Shown here: in pieces, positions 10,086-18,997 of the stretch
Numbering within the stretch: position 1 is the first letter of the stretch
Layout of the letters: each line of letters starts with the position of its first letter
Source: an uncultured Poribacteria bacterium
Lineage (GTDB): Bacteria; Poribacteria; WGA-4E; WGA-3G
Assembly: GCA_958295855.1 (NCBI GenBank)
Contig: OY282383.1
Span: forward strand, 4,816,481-4,880,480
Length of the DNA stretch: 64,000 nt
Direction: 5' to 3'
Notes under the pieces: model-generated
What the model was told of the DNA's origin: nothing
Databases searched by the model: none
Seen by the model: the letters and a program-made list of their open reading frames with translations, nothing else
Position numbers and translations under genes: made by a program

Positions 10086-10129
10086 TTGCCCTGCTTTGCA
10101 GGGGAAACCATATGCCAGTCCCCACACAC

Positions 10130-13100
10130 CTACATCCCTGCATCCCGATACGTCTGCTCTATCAACGCAATCTCTTCTTCCGATAACCCATACAGCCGAT
10201 ACACCAACGCATCAATCTCGCGCTCAAGCACAGGCACCTCATCACTCTCAGGATCGGCGAGAATCTGTTCCACCAGACGTGAGAGCTCCGCTTTTTCAGT
10301 CGATGTCCTATCCGCTATCGGGACATGCTTCATGTACGTGATTTTGAAACGCAATCCGCCACCTGCCCATGGATCATTAAGAGTCTGAAGCTTGTGCCGG
10401 GCATACCAATCAAACAGTGTGCTGTTCAAAATCGCGAGCAGAGAAAGGTCATTGGTTGGCAAAAACCAGTTAGCTCCACAAAATCGCCCGACTGTGTCAT
10501 AACTAGCATTAATGAACTTTCCAATATCCGCATAGATAATTTTGGGTTTCTCAAAGTCAGAATAATATCTACAAGATCTGAACTCCCAATAAAATTTACC
10601 TTGGTCATCGCGGGCAATCAGCCGCTTCCGATAACCGTTCAGATGCTGATATATTGCCGGATAGGTTTCGGCAAAAATCTGTTCAGCCTCCGCATCGCTT
10701 TCTGCATCTGACCAGGGCCACGTCTTATTTGTACTGCTAGCAATTGCAATCAGAAATTTCCCTTTTCCTGTTGTTTTCCACTTCCGAATGTCTCTTCCAC
10801 GAATCCAAGGTTTGATAATTTCTGCACTGTTGGTATCTTCAGAAATCAAATCCTCACAGGTTGTTGCATCGATCACAAATGCCTGATCGCACCCTGTTAC
10901 AATGCCTCGGTGGATTTGCCGATGGACGTATTGACCAAATAGTGTTCCGGTGTTTTGCAGTTTTTCGAGCAGAAAGGTGGTTTCTGGACGTGTTAATGTC
11001 CAGCTTTCTGCAGCTAAATGAGTTACCTGCATCGGGAATGCCTGTTCTTGAAACACTTCCCGGACGTTAAACTCCTCGGAATCTTCTCTTAACGTTGCAG
11101 CGCGAAAGGTATGATTTGCAGGAGGCAGGCACTTTTCAACGAGCACGATGCACGTGTCCACTGCCGCGTCAAAGATAGAAATACCGCCGAAATCCAAAAG
11201 CGTTTTCAGCGACATCTCAGACGTTAGGAATCGCCGGAGGTTTTTGCCGTAGCCACCCCGCATAAACTTGTTGGTGCAGATATAGGTTAAGATGCCATCG
11301 TTGCGAAGCAGTTCCGCGGCGCGTTTATAGAAGTAAACGCTGATGTCCGCTGTGCTGGAGAAGAAGTCACCAAACTGGGTTTTCAACGCTGGTTTGAGAT
11401 GGCGAATCTTCTCGTGCCGAATATACGGGGGATTACCGATGGCAATGTCAAACCCATCTTTCACACCGAACATCCACTCCGCGTCAAAGAAATCGGCGAC
11501 AGCATTCTGGTCATACGCATCCCAGTTGGCAATTTTCTGGGCCTCTCCAACACTCGCTTTTAACCTTTTCTCACGAACCGTGTACGCCTTCTGAAGTTTT
11601 TCACGTAGCTGAGTGCGTGTCCGTTCTGTCTGCAGCTGAGCAACCTGTTCCGCTATCTTGTTTTGCTCACTCCCTACCCAGTGCACATGCTGGGCTATCA
11701 ATGCCTGCTTCAATTGTTCCCGAACGCGTGCCTCTTGGCGGATGTACCGGAGTTTTCGTTGCCGGGTGTTCGCGTTGAAATACCTCTGGCGGATAGCACC
11801 AATTTCAGCGCGTATCTGCCGAATGTTGTCGGTTTCAAGCAACAGCTGCTGGGCGTCTGTATTTAGCCCAATCAGGGTATTGGCAGCAACGAACTTCACT
11901 TCCAGATTGGGCAGCGGCCGAATGCCGTAGTTTGCCGCGCGGTTCTCGTTCGGCACCTGCTCAATGATGAGCGAGATGAAAAAGCGGAGTTTGGCAATCG
12001 TGACAGCGATGGGTTGAATGTCCACGCCATAAATGCCGTTTTGGATAAGGTAAAGCTTGCGTCCGTAGTCGTTGTAGCGGTTCGCTTCGGAGAACACCTG
12101 CTCGATACCCGCAAGTGCAGCTTCACGGCTTTGCAGGTCAGGAATTGTTTCTGCCTGCTCGAGTTGCCGCTGTTTCCAGCGTTCATTCTGCGGGTCCAGT
12201 TTTTGGAGAATCAGCACCAGCTTATTGAGAATGCCCATCGGGAACGCACCAGAACCGACTGCCGGGTCGATGATTTTGAGTTCGTCTATCGCTTGAATCA
12301 TCGACATGATTTCATCTTCATAGATGAGGTGTTTATTGGGATTATCTTCCGTACCTTGCCGGTCATAGGCAAGGAGATCCTCGCGGAGCCGGCCTTCCAA
12401 GCCCTCCCTGTGGCCGTCGGAGGGTTCAACCTTCTGAAGGAAATAGGCGATGAGCGCCTCGTCTACCATGTAATCAACTATCTGCCGTGGGGTATAGTAG
12501 GAGCCGGTGGCTTTGCGCGCGGTGGACTGTGTTTCCGGATTAGACGCGCCGAGCAGATTCTCGAACACCTGCCCGAGCAGTTCCGGGTCGAGGGCGACTT
12601 CTTGCTCAATGGGCGTGTTTTCCTCTACCGTGAACTTATAGCGGGAAAAGAGCGGAAAGATGCCGTTTTCTTCGTCAAAGAAGAGTTTTGTCGGGACATG
12701 TAGTTTCCGCCTGTCGTTTGGATTGTCAGTGAAACAATCAACGCGCGCCCCACCGTCACCGGGCGCCTCAAACGTATCCAGGCAGTCGAACAACCCGCCG
12801 TTAACAAACGGAACATGCTTGAGGTACTCCAGAAATGCGTCTGCATCTTGGAGGAGATCTGCGTAGCGATATTTGCTCGCATCTCGATGATCGGGGTTAT
12901 TGCGCCTACTAAAGATGCGTTCACTTATCGGTGTGTTGAGGGTGGCAAAAAAGAGGTTTTGGAGGACAGCTTGGTAGTAATCGGAACGCTCTTCGGTAGG
13001 AGCGAGCTGCGCTCGCCACTTGTATGTTACCCCGCTTTGCGGGGAAGCATACCTGTCCCCGGTAGAACTGGCATGGGGCTCGCCATCTCTCAGAAACGCT

Positions 13101-13957
13101 TGCGCGCCTTCTTTCTCAAAAAGTGCCGGGGGCACCAACCCCTTTTCCTTCAGAAACCAGATAAAGAGGAGCCGCGTTATCAACCGGATGCCCTGCATCG
13201 CATTCGCTGCATCCGGAAATCTACAGGCTGCTTTTGCCCAATCATACCATTTCTCAAGGTCGCGGTAAAAACGGCGGTTGAGTGCCTCCGTATTGAGAAT
13301 GCCCTCCCACACCTTATGGAGCGTATCAAAGTTATGAACGCCTTCGGTTTCAATCAGTCTATTGAGGTGGAGTTCGGCGAGGATGTCCAGATGCGCGCGG
13401 TGCGGGGAATGCAAGTTGATGTCTTTGATGAGCGTGACTTTCTCCAGCACCCGCTTTTCAGGCTCGCGTTTGTGCCTTCGCCGGTTGATAATCGCGAGGG
13501 TCAGAAAAGCACTATACCTAAATATCACCATGATGGGCTGCGGGAGTTGTCTATTGATAAAGCGGGTAATGTCGGAGAGTTGTGTACGTGTATAACTCCC
13601 CTCGGCAAGTTGCACGGCAACGAACATGTAGGAACGCATCAGTGTGTCGTCTATGTCCGTGCTCTCAAAGAGTAATTTCTGCTGAGTTATCTGCGCGTTA
13701 ATCTCAGTATCCGTCACTTGCAAGACGAGGTAAAATGCCTGCCAGTCGTCCATGCGGAGTTTTTGAGTGGGGTTGGCGGTTTCTGCGGCAGCGGCCTTGA
13801 GGCGTTGGTACCTGTCGCTATCTATGCCGTCGTTTCCGACCCTCCTGCTGTGGTAGCCGAGGGTGTTGAGGAACGCGGTAGCGGCTTCCCTGAGGGGGTG
13901 TTCATCGAAGTGCCGGAGGTTCGCCTCAATGTCATGTTTGATGGTGTCTGAATTCAT
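10130..13957 (-). CDS. Eco57I-like restriction-modification DNA adenine methylase (single-chain type II/BREX PglX-like)
   Basis: A 1275-residue N6-adenine DNA methyltransferase. It has a long N-terminal helical region (conserved-looking PHRAHLDILAEL and LLFIWFLKEKGLVP). The SAM-binding motif DPAVGSGAFP lies near residue 560, the catalytic NPPY (GNPPYIRHEK) near 840, and a TaqI-like target-recognition region follows (GRDIRKW, FLPTNDLSLLAILNS). No partner restriction or BREX gene flanks it, so it is either a single-chain restriction enzyme or an orphan. The start at 13957 is chosen because the protein then begins MNSDTIKHDIEANL; ORF extension to 14164 runs through repeat DNA. A 33-bp palindromic repeat at 13021-13053 is translated as RYASPQSGVTYK, followed by KWRAQLAPTE from a second repeat, just before SDYYQAVLQN. 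Confidence 0.8.
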   Translation of the reverse strand: MNSDTIKHDIEANLRHFDEHPLREAATAFLNTLGYHSRRVGNDGIDSDRYQRLKAAAAETANPTQKLRMDDWQAFYLVLQVTDTEINAQITQQKLLFESTDIDDTLMRSYMFVAVQLAEGSYTRTQLSDITRFINRQLPQPIMVIFRYSAFLTLAIINRRRHKREPEKRVLEKVTLIKDINLHSPHRAHLDILAELHLNRLIETEGVHNFDTLHKVWEGILNTEALNRRFYRDLEKWYDWAKAACRFPDAANAMQGIRLITRLLFIWFLKEKGLVPPALFEKEGAQAFLRDGEPHASSTGDRYASPQSGVTYKWRAQLAPTEERSDYYQAVLQNLFFATLNTPISERIFSRRNNPDHRDASKYRYADLLQDADAFLEYLKHVPFVNGGLFDCLDTFEAPGDGGARVDCFTDNPNDRRKLHVPTKLFFDEENGIFPLFSRYKFTVEENTPIEQEVALDPELLGQVFENLLGASNPETQSTARKATGSYYTPRQIVDYMVDEALIAYFLQKVEPSDGHREGLEGRLREDLLAYDRQGTEDNPNKHLIYEDEIMSMIQAIDELKIIDPAVGSGAFPMGILNKLVLILQKLDPQNERWKQRQLEQAETIPDLQSREAALAGIEQVFSEANRYNDYGRKLYLIQNGIYGVDIQPIAVTIAKLRFFISLIIEQVPNENRAANYGIRPLPNLEVKFVAANTLIGLNTDAQQLLLETDNIRQIRAEIGAIRQRYFNANTRQRKLRYIRQEARVREQLKQALIAQHVHWVGSEQNKIAEQVAQLQTERTRTQLREKLQKAYTVREKRLKASVGEAQKIANWDAYDQNAVADFFDAEWMFGVKDGFDIAIGNPPYIRHEKIRHLKPALKTQFGDFFSSTADISVYFYKRAAELLRNDGILTYICTNKFMRGGYGKNLRRFLTSEMSLKTLLDFGGISIFDAAVDTCIVLVEKCLPPANHTFRAATLREDSEEFNVREVFQEQAFPMQVTHLAAESWTLTRPETTFLLEKLQNTGTLFGQYVHRQIHRGIVTGCDQAFVIDATTCEDLISEDTNSAEIIKPWIRGRDIRKWKTTGKGKFLIAIASSTNKTWPWSDAESDAEAEQIFAETYPAIYQHLNGYRKRLIARDDQGKFYWEFRSCRYYSDFEKPKIIYADIGKFINASYDTVGRFCGANWFLPTNDLSLLAILNSTLFDWYARHKLQTLNDPWAGGGLRFKITYMKHVPIADRTSTEKAELSRLVEQILADPESDEVPVLEREIDALVYRLYGLSEEEIALIEQTYRDAGM

Positions 13958-14185
13958 GTCAGGCCTGCTTTTTCCACAACGTTCTAGCTTAATCGATTTT
14001 ATCTTCATATAATACACGCCTAAACGTTGAATGGGTATGATTGCGGATGCAACCCCTGTCCAGTCACATACCGCTCCGCTGGAGCGGAAGAGTACCGATG
14101 AAAGGCGACATGATGGAACCCTAACGCTTTGTGAGCAAAACTGGATAAGGGAGGGCAGGCACAAGACCGGTTTCCCCTACAGTGC
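13958..14185. repeat. Repeat-containing gap between methylase and ispH
   Basis: It holds an imperfect palindrome with core CCGCTCCGCTGGAGCGG near 14066 and a copy of the GGCAGGCACAAG...CCCCTACAG family at 14150-14182 that runs up to the ispH stop. No gene is seen. Confidence 0.55.
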
Positions 14186-15421
14186 TTATCCATACGGCAA
14201 GAGTGCTTCTTCCACTGAGCGCGGGTTTGGGAACCATCCAACAATCTTTTGCAACACTTCATCAAGTAGCACATCCGGACAGGAGGCCCCTGCTGTAAGC
14301 ACTATGTCTATTGGACTTCCATCGGGATGTGCGGCAGGTAGCCAGTTATCTGTCTCATGCACCTTTTTTGTGTCAAGCACGAGATGGCGGATACGTTTGC
14401 GGCTGAGCAGCTCCTCGGCATCTCGGATAAAATAGGTGGGGAGTTGCTGCTCACAAAGCTCTACAAGATGGCTGGTGTTAGAGGAATTATAGCCTCCGAC
14501 GACCACGGCCACATCTCCGCCTTCTGCGATGAGCGCGAGCGTGGCATCCTGATTTTCTTTAGTAGCGTAGCAGAGCGTATCTTTCGTGTCGGCAAAATGC
14601 TCGGTGAGTTTTTCTTGTCCGTATCTTGTGATGATAGCCTGTCGCAGCAAATCTGCAATGGCTTGTGTCTCTGTGGCAAGCATCGTCGTCTGGTTCACAA
14701 CGCCAAGGCGCGTGAGATGGGTATCGGGATGGAACCCGGGGGAGTACCGGTCCGCGAACTTTTGAAAGAAAAAGGTGGCATCCGCCTCACCGCGTATTAC
14801 TTTTGCAAGCGTTTCTGCCTCCGCGAGGTCGCGCACGACAACAACGGGTGCCTCCGCTTGTGCATGTGAAAATGTTGCTCGGGTTTCCTCATGATACCGC
14901 TTGCCATGCACAACAACAGTGTAGGCTTGCCTCCCAATCTCCTGACTCCGCTTCCAGACCTTTTCAACAAACGGGCAGGTAGTGTTGTAAGCAGAGAGCT
15001 TGACACCGCGGGCATTGAGTGCTGCCTCCACTTCAAGCGTTGTCCCGAACGCCGGAACGATAACGACATCCTCCGGGGTCAAAACATCAAAAGGGAGCAA
15101 AACATTGCCGGCGGTATCGGAGAGAAACTGCACGCCGCGGTGCCTTAGGTTTTCGTTGACACGGGGATTGTGAATAATTTCGGATAGCAGGAAAATCCGT
15201 TTGTCCGGATTCTCTTCAAGCGCTTGATACGCTATCTCAACTGCATTTTCAACGCCATAACAGAACCCGAAGTGACGCGCAATCTTAAAACGCACAGGCC
15301 CGAAGTCTAATACGGAAGGGGAAAGGTCGCGTTTTCGGGCATCGGTCTGGCGCCGTGCTTGCTTGACAACCGAAATCACGGGACTCTGATAAAAGTGCGG
15401 AAGTTCAAAAGTTCTAGGCAT
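14186..15421 (-). CDS. ispH: 4-hydroxy-3-methylbut-2-enyl diphosphate reductase, plant/cyanobacterial type
   Basis: The last enzyme of the MEP isoprenoid pathway, an iron-sulfur protein making IPP and DMAPP. At 411 residues it is longer than the ~310-residue enterobacterial form. The three cluster cysteines are Cys54 (FGFCYGVENA), Cys149 (NTTCPFVEKVW) and Cys284 (DTLCYATKENQ). The substrate loop reads GGYNSSNTSHL and the C terminus has TAGASCPDVLLDEV. At the place of the HG pair of the enterobacterial enzyme it has VPAFGTT; this and the length match, from memory, the plant and cyanobacterial subfamily. It lies 26 bases downstream of the AIR-synthase-like gene on the same strand and is probably cotranscribed with it. 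Confidence 0.93.
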   Translation of the reverse strand: MPRTFELPHFYQSPVISVVKQARRQTDARKRDLSPSVLDFGPVRFKIARHFGFCYGVENAVEIAYQALEENPDKRIFLLSEIIHNPRVNENLRHRGVQFLSDTAGNVLLPFDVLTPEDVVIVPAFGTTLEVEAALNARGVKLSAYNTTCPFVEKVWKRSQEIGRQAYTVVVHGKRYHEETRATFSHAQAEAPVVVVRDLAEAETLAKVIRGEADATFFFQKFADRYSPGFHPDTHLTRLGVVNQTTMLATETQAIADLLRQAIITRYGQEKLTEHFADTKDTLCYATKENQDATLALIAEGGDVAVVVGGYNSSNTSHLVELCEQQLPTYFIRDAEELLSRKRIRHLVLDTKKVHETDNWLPAAHPDGSPIDIVLTAGASCPDVLLDEVLQKIVGWFPNPRSVEEALLPYG

Positions 15422-15447
15422 TTTTTTAAGATACCTTTCAGAGACTT

Positions 15448-16482
15448 CTATACTGCAACCTGGTTAAAAAGTTTAGCGATTTCATCCGTCTCAAAAATAG
15501 GAAGCGGTTGTTGGCTGCCTTTTGAATCTTTGAGGCACATCCCATGCTCGGGGGGCAAAAGCCTTCCGATGATGTCCGCGCGGATACCGGCAGTATCAAG
15601 GGCATGGCAAATCGCTTCGCTCTTTTCAGGTGCTGATGCAATTAACAAGGCACCCGATGAAATGACACCGAGCGGATTGAGTTCAAACATGTCACACAGT
15701 GTACGGGTTACCTCGCTATACAATAGTGGCGAACCAAGGAGTTTATCTGAATAGACAATAACCCCCAACTCGGCTGCGGCGGCTAGCTCATGTACGGCAG
15801 TCGCGACACCGCCCTCTGTGACATCGTGCATCGCATGCACCCCGCCTGTTGCAACCGCAATTTGTGCCTCTTTTAACACCGAGATGCCCGGATGCATGAG
15901 GTAGTTTCTCGCCTGCTCTAAAAACAGTGCATCGCATTTTCCGTGTAACTGTGCTGTGCACTCGCGCGCGATGATTGCAGTCGCTTCAACACCGAGCCCT
16001 TTCGTTAGGATTAAGGCATCCCCAGCACAAGCATCCGCGGAGGTAACCAACGCCTCTTTGCGGGCAACACCGTTCATCTGCCCGACGACAACGGGTTGTG
16101 TGACAGCTGGCGTAACTTCGGTATGTCCGCCACACAGTGCGATGTCAAACGCTGCGCATGCCGCCGTGAGTTGCGCCATAATATCGCGCACCATCGCAGC
16201 TGTTGTCGCGCCTGCGGGCAGCAAAAGCGTCACCAGCAACCACTTCGGCACAGCCCCCATCGCTGCAATGTCATTGCTATTGACACATACCACATACCAC
16301 CCAATATCTTCAGTTGCAAAGGTAATCGGATCGCAGGTTGCGACGAGATAGCTGTCACCTAATGCGATGACAGCGGCATCCTCACCAAGCCGAGGGCCAA
16401 CAACCACGTCAGTACCTGCGTTGGCCGAAGGCAGCAGCTGTTTTAAAAAATCGTGTTTCAGTTTTCCAACAGGCAGATGCAT
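15448..16482 (-). CDS. AIR-synthase family protein, HypE/ThiL/PurM-like
   Basis: A 344-residue ATP-binding protein of the PurM/HypE/SelD/ThiL fold. Visible are GPRLGEDAAVI near the N terminus, TCDPITFATEDIGWYVVCVNSNDIAAMGAVP (the metal/ATP-binding strand and dimer region), GGHTEVTP, and MHDVTEGGVATAVHELA with the conserved glycine-rich segment. The C terminus lacks the terminal cysteine of true HypE proteins that mature hydrogenases. No other hydrogenase genes are nearby, so the substrate is unknown. The start at 16482 gives an N terminus HLPVGKLKHDFLKQLL typical of this group. It follows rpmH on the minus strand. Confidence 0.8.
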   Translation of the reverse strand: MHLPVGKLKHDFLKQLLPSANAGTDVVVGPRLGEDAAVIALGDSYLVATCDPITFATEDIGWYVVCVNSNDIAAMGAVPKWLLVTLLLPAGATTAAMVRDIMAQLTAACAAFDIALCGGHTEVTPAVTQPVVVGQMNGVARKEALVTSADACAGDALILTKGLGVEATAIIARECTAQLHGKCDALFLEQARNYLMHPGISVLKEAQIAVATGGVHAMHDVTEGGVATAVHELAAAAELGVIVYSDKLLGSPLLYSEVTRTLCDMFELNPLGVISSGALLIASAPEKSEAICHALDTAGIRADIIGRLLPPEHGMCLKDSKGSQQPLPIFETDEIAKLFNQVAV

Positions 16483-16570
16483 ATTAAAGTTTGTGGGCGG
16501 GTTTTTAACCCCGATACAAAAGTGCGTTTCGTTCTGATTTACGGCAAAACGCGCGCTTAGGAAAGCACGC

Positions 16571-16705
16571 TTACGCACTCAGGACTTTTCGCCCTTTCGC
16601 GCGCCTGCGGGCAATAGTTTTTCTGCCATACCGCGTGGACATTCGTTTTCGGAAACCCAACTTGTTTTTCCGTTTGCGGCGATGCGGTTGATATGTTCGC
16701 TTCAT
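16571..16705 (-). CDS. rpmH: Ribosomal protein L34
   Basis: A 44-residue protein read by eye on the minus strand, ending at the TAA at 16571-16573. The sequence starts MKRTYQPHRRKRKNKLGFR and ends with the Arg/Lys-rich RRRAKGRKVLSA, matching L34 almost throughout. L34 is a small basic protein of the large ribosomal subunit. It sits divergently upstream of dnaA, the classical arrangement at bacterial origins. The usual partner rnpA does not follow; the 88 bases downstream lead to the AIR-synthase-like gene. Confidence 0.95.
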   Translation of the reverse strand: MKRTYQPHRRKRKNKLGFRKRMSTRYGRKTIARRRAKGRKVLSA

Positions 16706-16759
16706 GAGTTTTCCCTTTCTGTTTTTTCGTGTGATGCTGCATTTCAATACATTTAAAAA

Positions 16760-16788
16760 ATGATACCCTATTTTCAGCAGTTTGTCAA
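16760..16788 (-). promoter_or_regulatory. Promoter of rpmH
   Basis: On the minus strand TTGACA (16788-16783) and TATCAT (16765-16760) are separated by 17 bases, about 55 bases upstream of the rpmH start. It should drive rpmH and possibly the AIR-synthase and ispH genes behind it. Confidence 0.7.
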
Positions 16789-17052
16789 ATTTTTTGCTCC
16801 AAATTGTTAGATAAAGCGAACAACTTTTTTATTTCTCACATGACATCAAACATTTCACCTCTGGCAAATTCTCCTGTGAATTGTTAAATATCAGAATGGA
16901 ATAGCAAAAATTACTTGATAAAATTTCGGTTTTGATACAAAATAGTGCTATGAATATGTCTCCTTAATTTGACTTCACCCCTCTGGTATTTCAAATTTGG
17001 CTGTAGACACCTTTTTGGAAAATTGGGCCCCGTCATCAGGTTAAGAATTAAG

Positions 17053-17081
17053 TTGATATTGTGAAATAAAAATGATACAAT
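17053..17081 (+). promoter_or_regulatory. Candidate promoter of dnaA
   Basis: TTGATA (17053-17058) and TACAAT (17076-17081) with a 17-base spacer, about 130 bases before the dnaA start. No DnaA box overlaps it, so autoregulation is not evident from sequence. Confidence 0.55.
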
Positions 17082-17211
17082 TAAATGATATGTGTGACAC
17101 GTATCGCACTTTGCAGAAAAGTTTCAACAAAAAGACTATCACAGCGGATGAGCAGCCGTGTGACAGTTTTATAGCCGTGCTTTGTCAGCGCGCGCTTTAG
17201 GATATACGCTC

Positions 17212-18546
17212 ATGCGGCAAACTCCTGATAACATCTGGTTAGAAATACTAGAAAACCTTGACGATACGGCACGTCAAGATGTCTATCTGCGGCAAGTCAT
17301 CCCGCTGTCTATAACATCGGACGCGTTGCGCATAGCAGTGCCCTCTGTGTATACACACGATAGGATTGAGAGGCGTTTTCGAACAGCTATCCAAAGCGTG
17401 TTAGCTACACTCATCGGCGCACAATGCATGCTAATCATCACTGTAGACGAATCTGTTTCTGACATACCCGAGCAGGTTGAAAACCCTGAAAGCGAGATTA
17501 ATCAACAAGTGGAAACAGGTTTAAATCGGAACTATGTGTTTGATAGGTTTGTTGTCGGCTCGAGCAACCGTATCTGTCACGCAACTGCCTTAATGGTTTC
17601 TGAAAACCCAGGGCGCGAATACAATCCGCTATTTATCTATGGCGGGGTGGGGTTAGGCAAAACTCATCTGCTCCACGCAATTGGCAACCGGATTTCGGCG
17701 AACTACCCAGAAAAGAAAGTGCTGTACGTCACTTCTGAAACATTTATGAATGAATATGTAGAGTCAATCATGAAGCGCACATCCGCCGAGGGGTTCCGCG
17801 TGAAATACCGAAGGGCGGATATGCTCCTCATTGACGATATTCAATTCTTACAACGGAAAGAGGGCACCCAAGAAGAGTTTTTTAATACCTTCAACGACCT
17901 CTATCTGAACTCAAACCAGATTGTGATGACGAGCGACCGGTCGCCAGATACCCTCGAAAATCTTGAGGAGCGGCTCAAGTCAAGATTTGAATGGGGGATG
18001 GTGTCAAAAATTGAAATGCCCGAATACGAGACACGCCTTGGAATCCTTAGGCAGAAATGCGAAGACCAGGGATTGGACAATATGAGCGACGACGTACTGA
18101 GCTATGTCGCCGAGATAGTGACTACCAACATCCGAGAACTTGAAGGAATGTTAGTTCGACTCATAGCGCAATCTACTATTCTAAAAGAGGAATTGAACGT
18201 GGATTTCGCACGGCAGGTGTTGAACGATGTGGCTTCGCCAGCACTCATCCCTCAGCGAAAAACAGCGACTGCCAAAGGAATCCAAACTGTCGTTTCCGAA
18301 TACTTCGGCGTAGACGCGGCAGAACTCGTTTCGGAAAAACGCACCAAGGAGTTGGTGCTCCCACGCCAAATCGCTATGTACCTATGTAGAGAAATGACAC
18401 AGATGTCTTTCGCAAATATCGCACAAGCGTTTAATAAACAAAACCATACCACTATCATTCATGCCTGCACACGGACAGAGGAATTAATAAAAAAGGACAA
18501 CGAAACGCGGGAAATGATTGACGTTTTGATGGCGCAACTCCGATAA
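17212..18546 (+). CDS. dnaA: Chromosomal replication initiator protein DnaA
   Basis: A 444-residue initiator ATPase that binds DnaA boxes and opens oriC. Domain I begins RQTPDNIWLEILENL and a short linker follows. The AAA+ core has Walker A GGVGLGKTH at about 144-152 and Walker B LLIDDIQF near 205. Sensor regions follow, and the C-terminal box-binding domain carries QIAMYLCREMTQMSF and NKQNHTTIIHAC (family usual: GRDHTTVxHA). The start at 17212 (ATG) has AGGA nine bases upstream; a TTG at 17182 would add ten residues not expected in the family. Its binding sites lie immediately downstream of the gene. Confidence 0.97.
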   Translation: MRQTPDNIWLEILENLDDTARQDVYLRQVIPLSITSDALRIAVPSVYTHDRIERRFRTAIQSVLATLIGAQCMLIITVDESVSDIPEQVENPESEINQQVETGLNRNYVFDRFVVGSSNRICHATALMVSENPGREYNPLFIYGGVGLGKTHLLHAIGNRISANYPEKKVLYVTSETFMNEYVESIMKRTSAEGFRVKYRRADMLLIDDIQFLQRKEGTQEEFFNTFNDLYLNSNQIVMTSDRSPDTLENLEERLKSRFEWGMVSKIEMPEYETRLGILRQKCEDQGLDNMSDDVLSYVAEIVTTNIRELEGMLVRLIAQSTILKEELNVDFARQVLNDVASPALIPQRKTATAKGIQTVVSEYFGVDAAELVSEKRTKELVLPRQIAMYLCREMTQMSFANIAQAFNKQNHTTIIHACTRTEELIKKDNETREMIDVLMAQLR

Positions 18547-18997
18547 CAAAAAATTATGCACAACCCTGTGGATAGATTGTGCATAACACCTCGAAAAGAT
18601 GTGCATAACTTGTGCATAACTTGTGCATAACTCACTTGTAGTAGGCTTCTGTGGATAACCTGTGGATAACTCGGAAAGTTATCCACAGGTTATCAACACC
18701 CATTATTCAATGTCAATAAGGCTTTAGGCGAGTTATCCACATATCCACTGCCTCTACTACTACTACTAAGGTACAATTTATATATTAATAGTAACTAGTA
18801 ACAATATTAGAGGGTGTGCATAACTGGAATCTTAACAAACAGAATGCCTTGTGAGTGGTGTCAATTTTTGAAAAATTTGAAAAAATCGGGGTGGTATTAG
18901 CCCTTGTAAACAGCGGTTTCTACCGTAGTTTGGCACGCTATAGGGAGTGCTAAAAAAGGTAAAAAGCACACGCTTTCAGGTGTCGTGAGTATCAGGA
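18547..18997. other. oriC: Chromosomal replication origin oriC
   Basis: A dnaA-recF gap packed with DnaA boxes. Forward TTATNCACA-type boxes lie at 18554, 18679 and 18733. Reverse TGTGNATAA boxes lie at 18578, 18600, 18611, 18622, 18650, 18661 and 18815, with weaker ones at 18567 and 18690. After the box at 18733-18741 and a degenerate second box comes GCC. Then come five CTA triplets (18754-18768), which on the other strand give the DnaA-trio, followed by an AT-rich tract with TTTATATATTAATAG. Box - trio - AT-rich order is the known basal unwinding layout of Bacillus subtilis. dnaN, normally between dnaA and recF, is absent here. Confidence 0.93.

Larger units (their letters stand above)
16706..17211. 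other. rpmH-dnaA divergent intergenic region
   Basis: About 500 bases of AT-rich DNA between the divergent rpmH and dnaA genes. It contains the two promoters listed separately. No good match to TTATCCACA is seen here; the DnaA boxes are clustered on the other side of dnaA. No gene or RNA is recognised. Confidence 0.6.

Noticed and set aside
12014..13675. Long plus-strand open frames inside the methylase gene
   Set aside because: They are antisense to conserved methylase motifs and lack family-like features.
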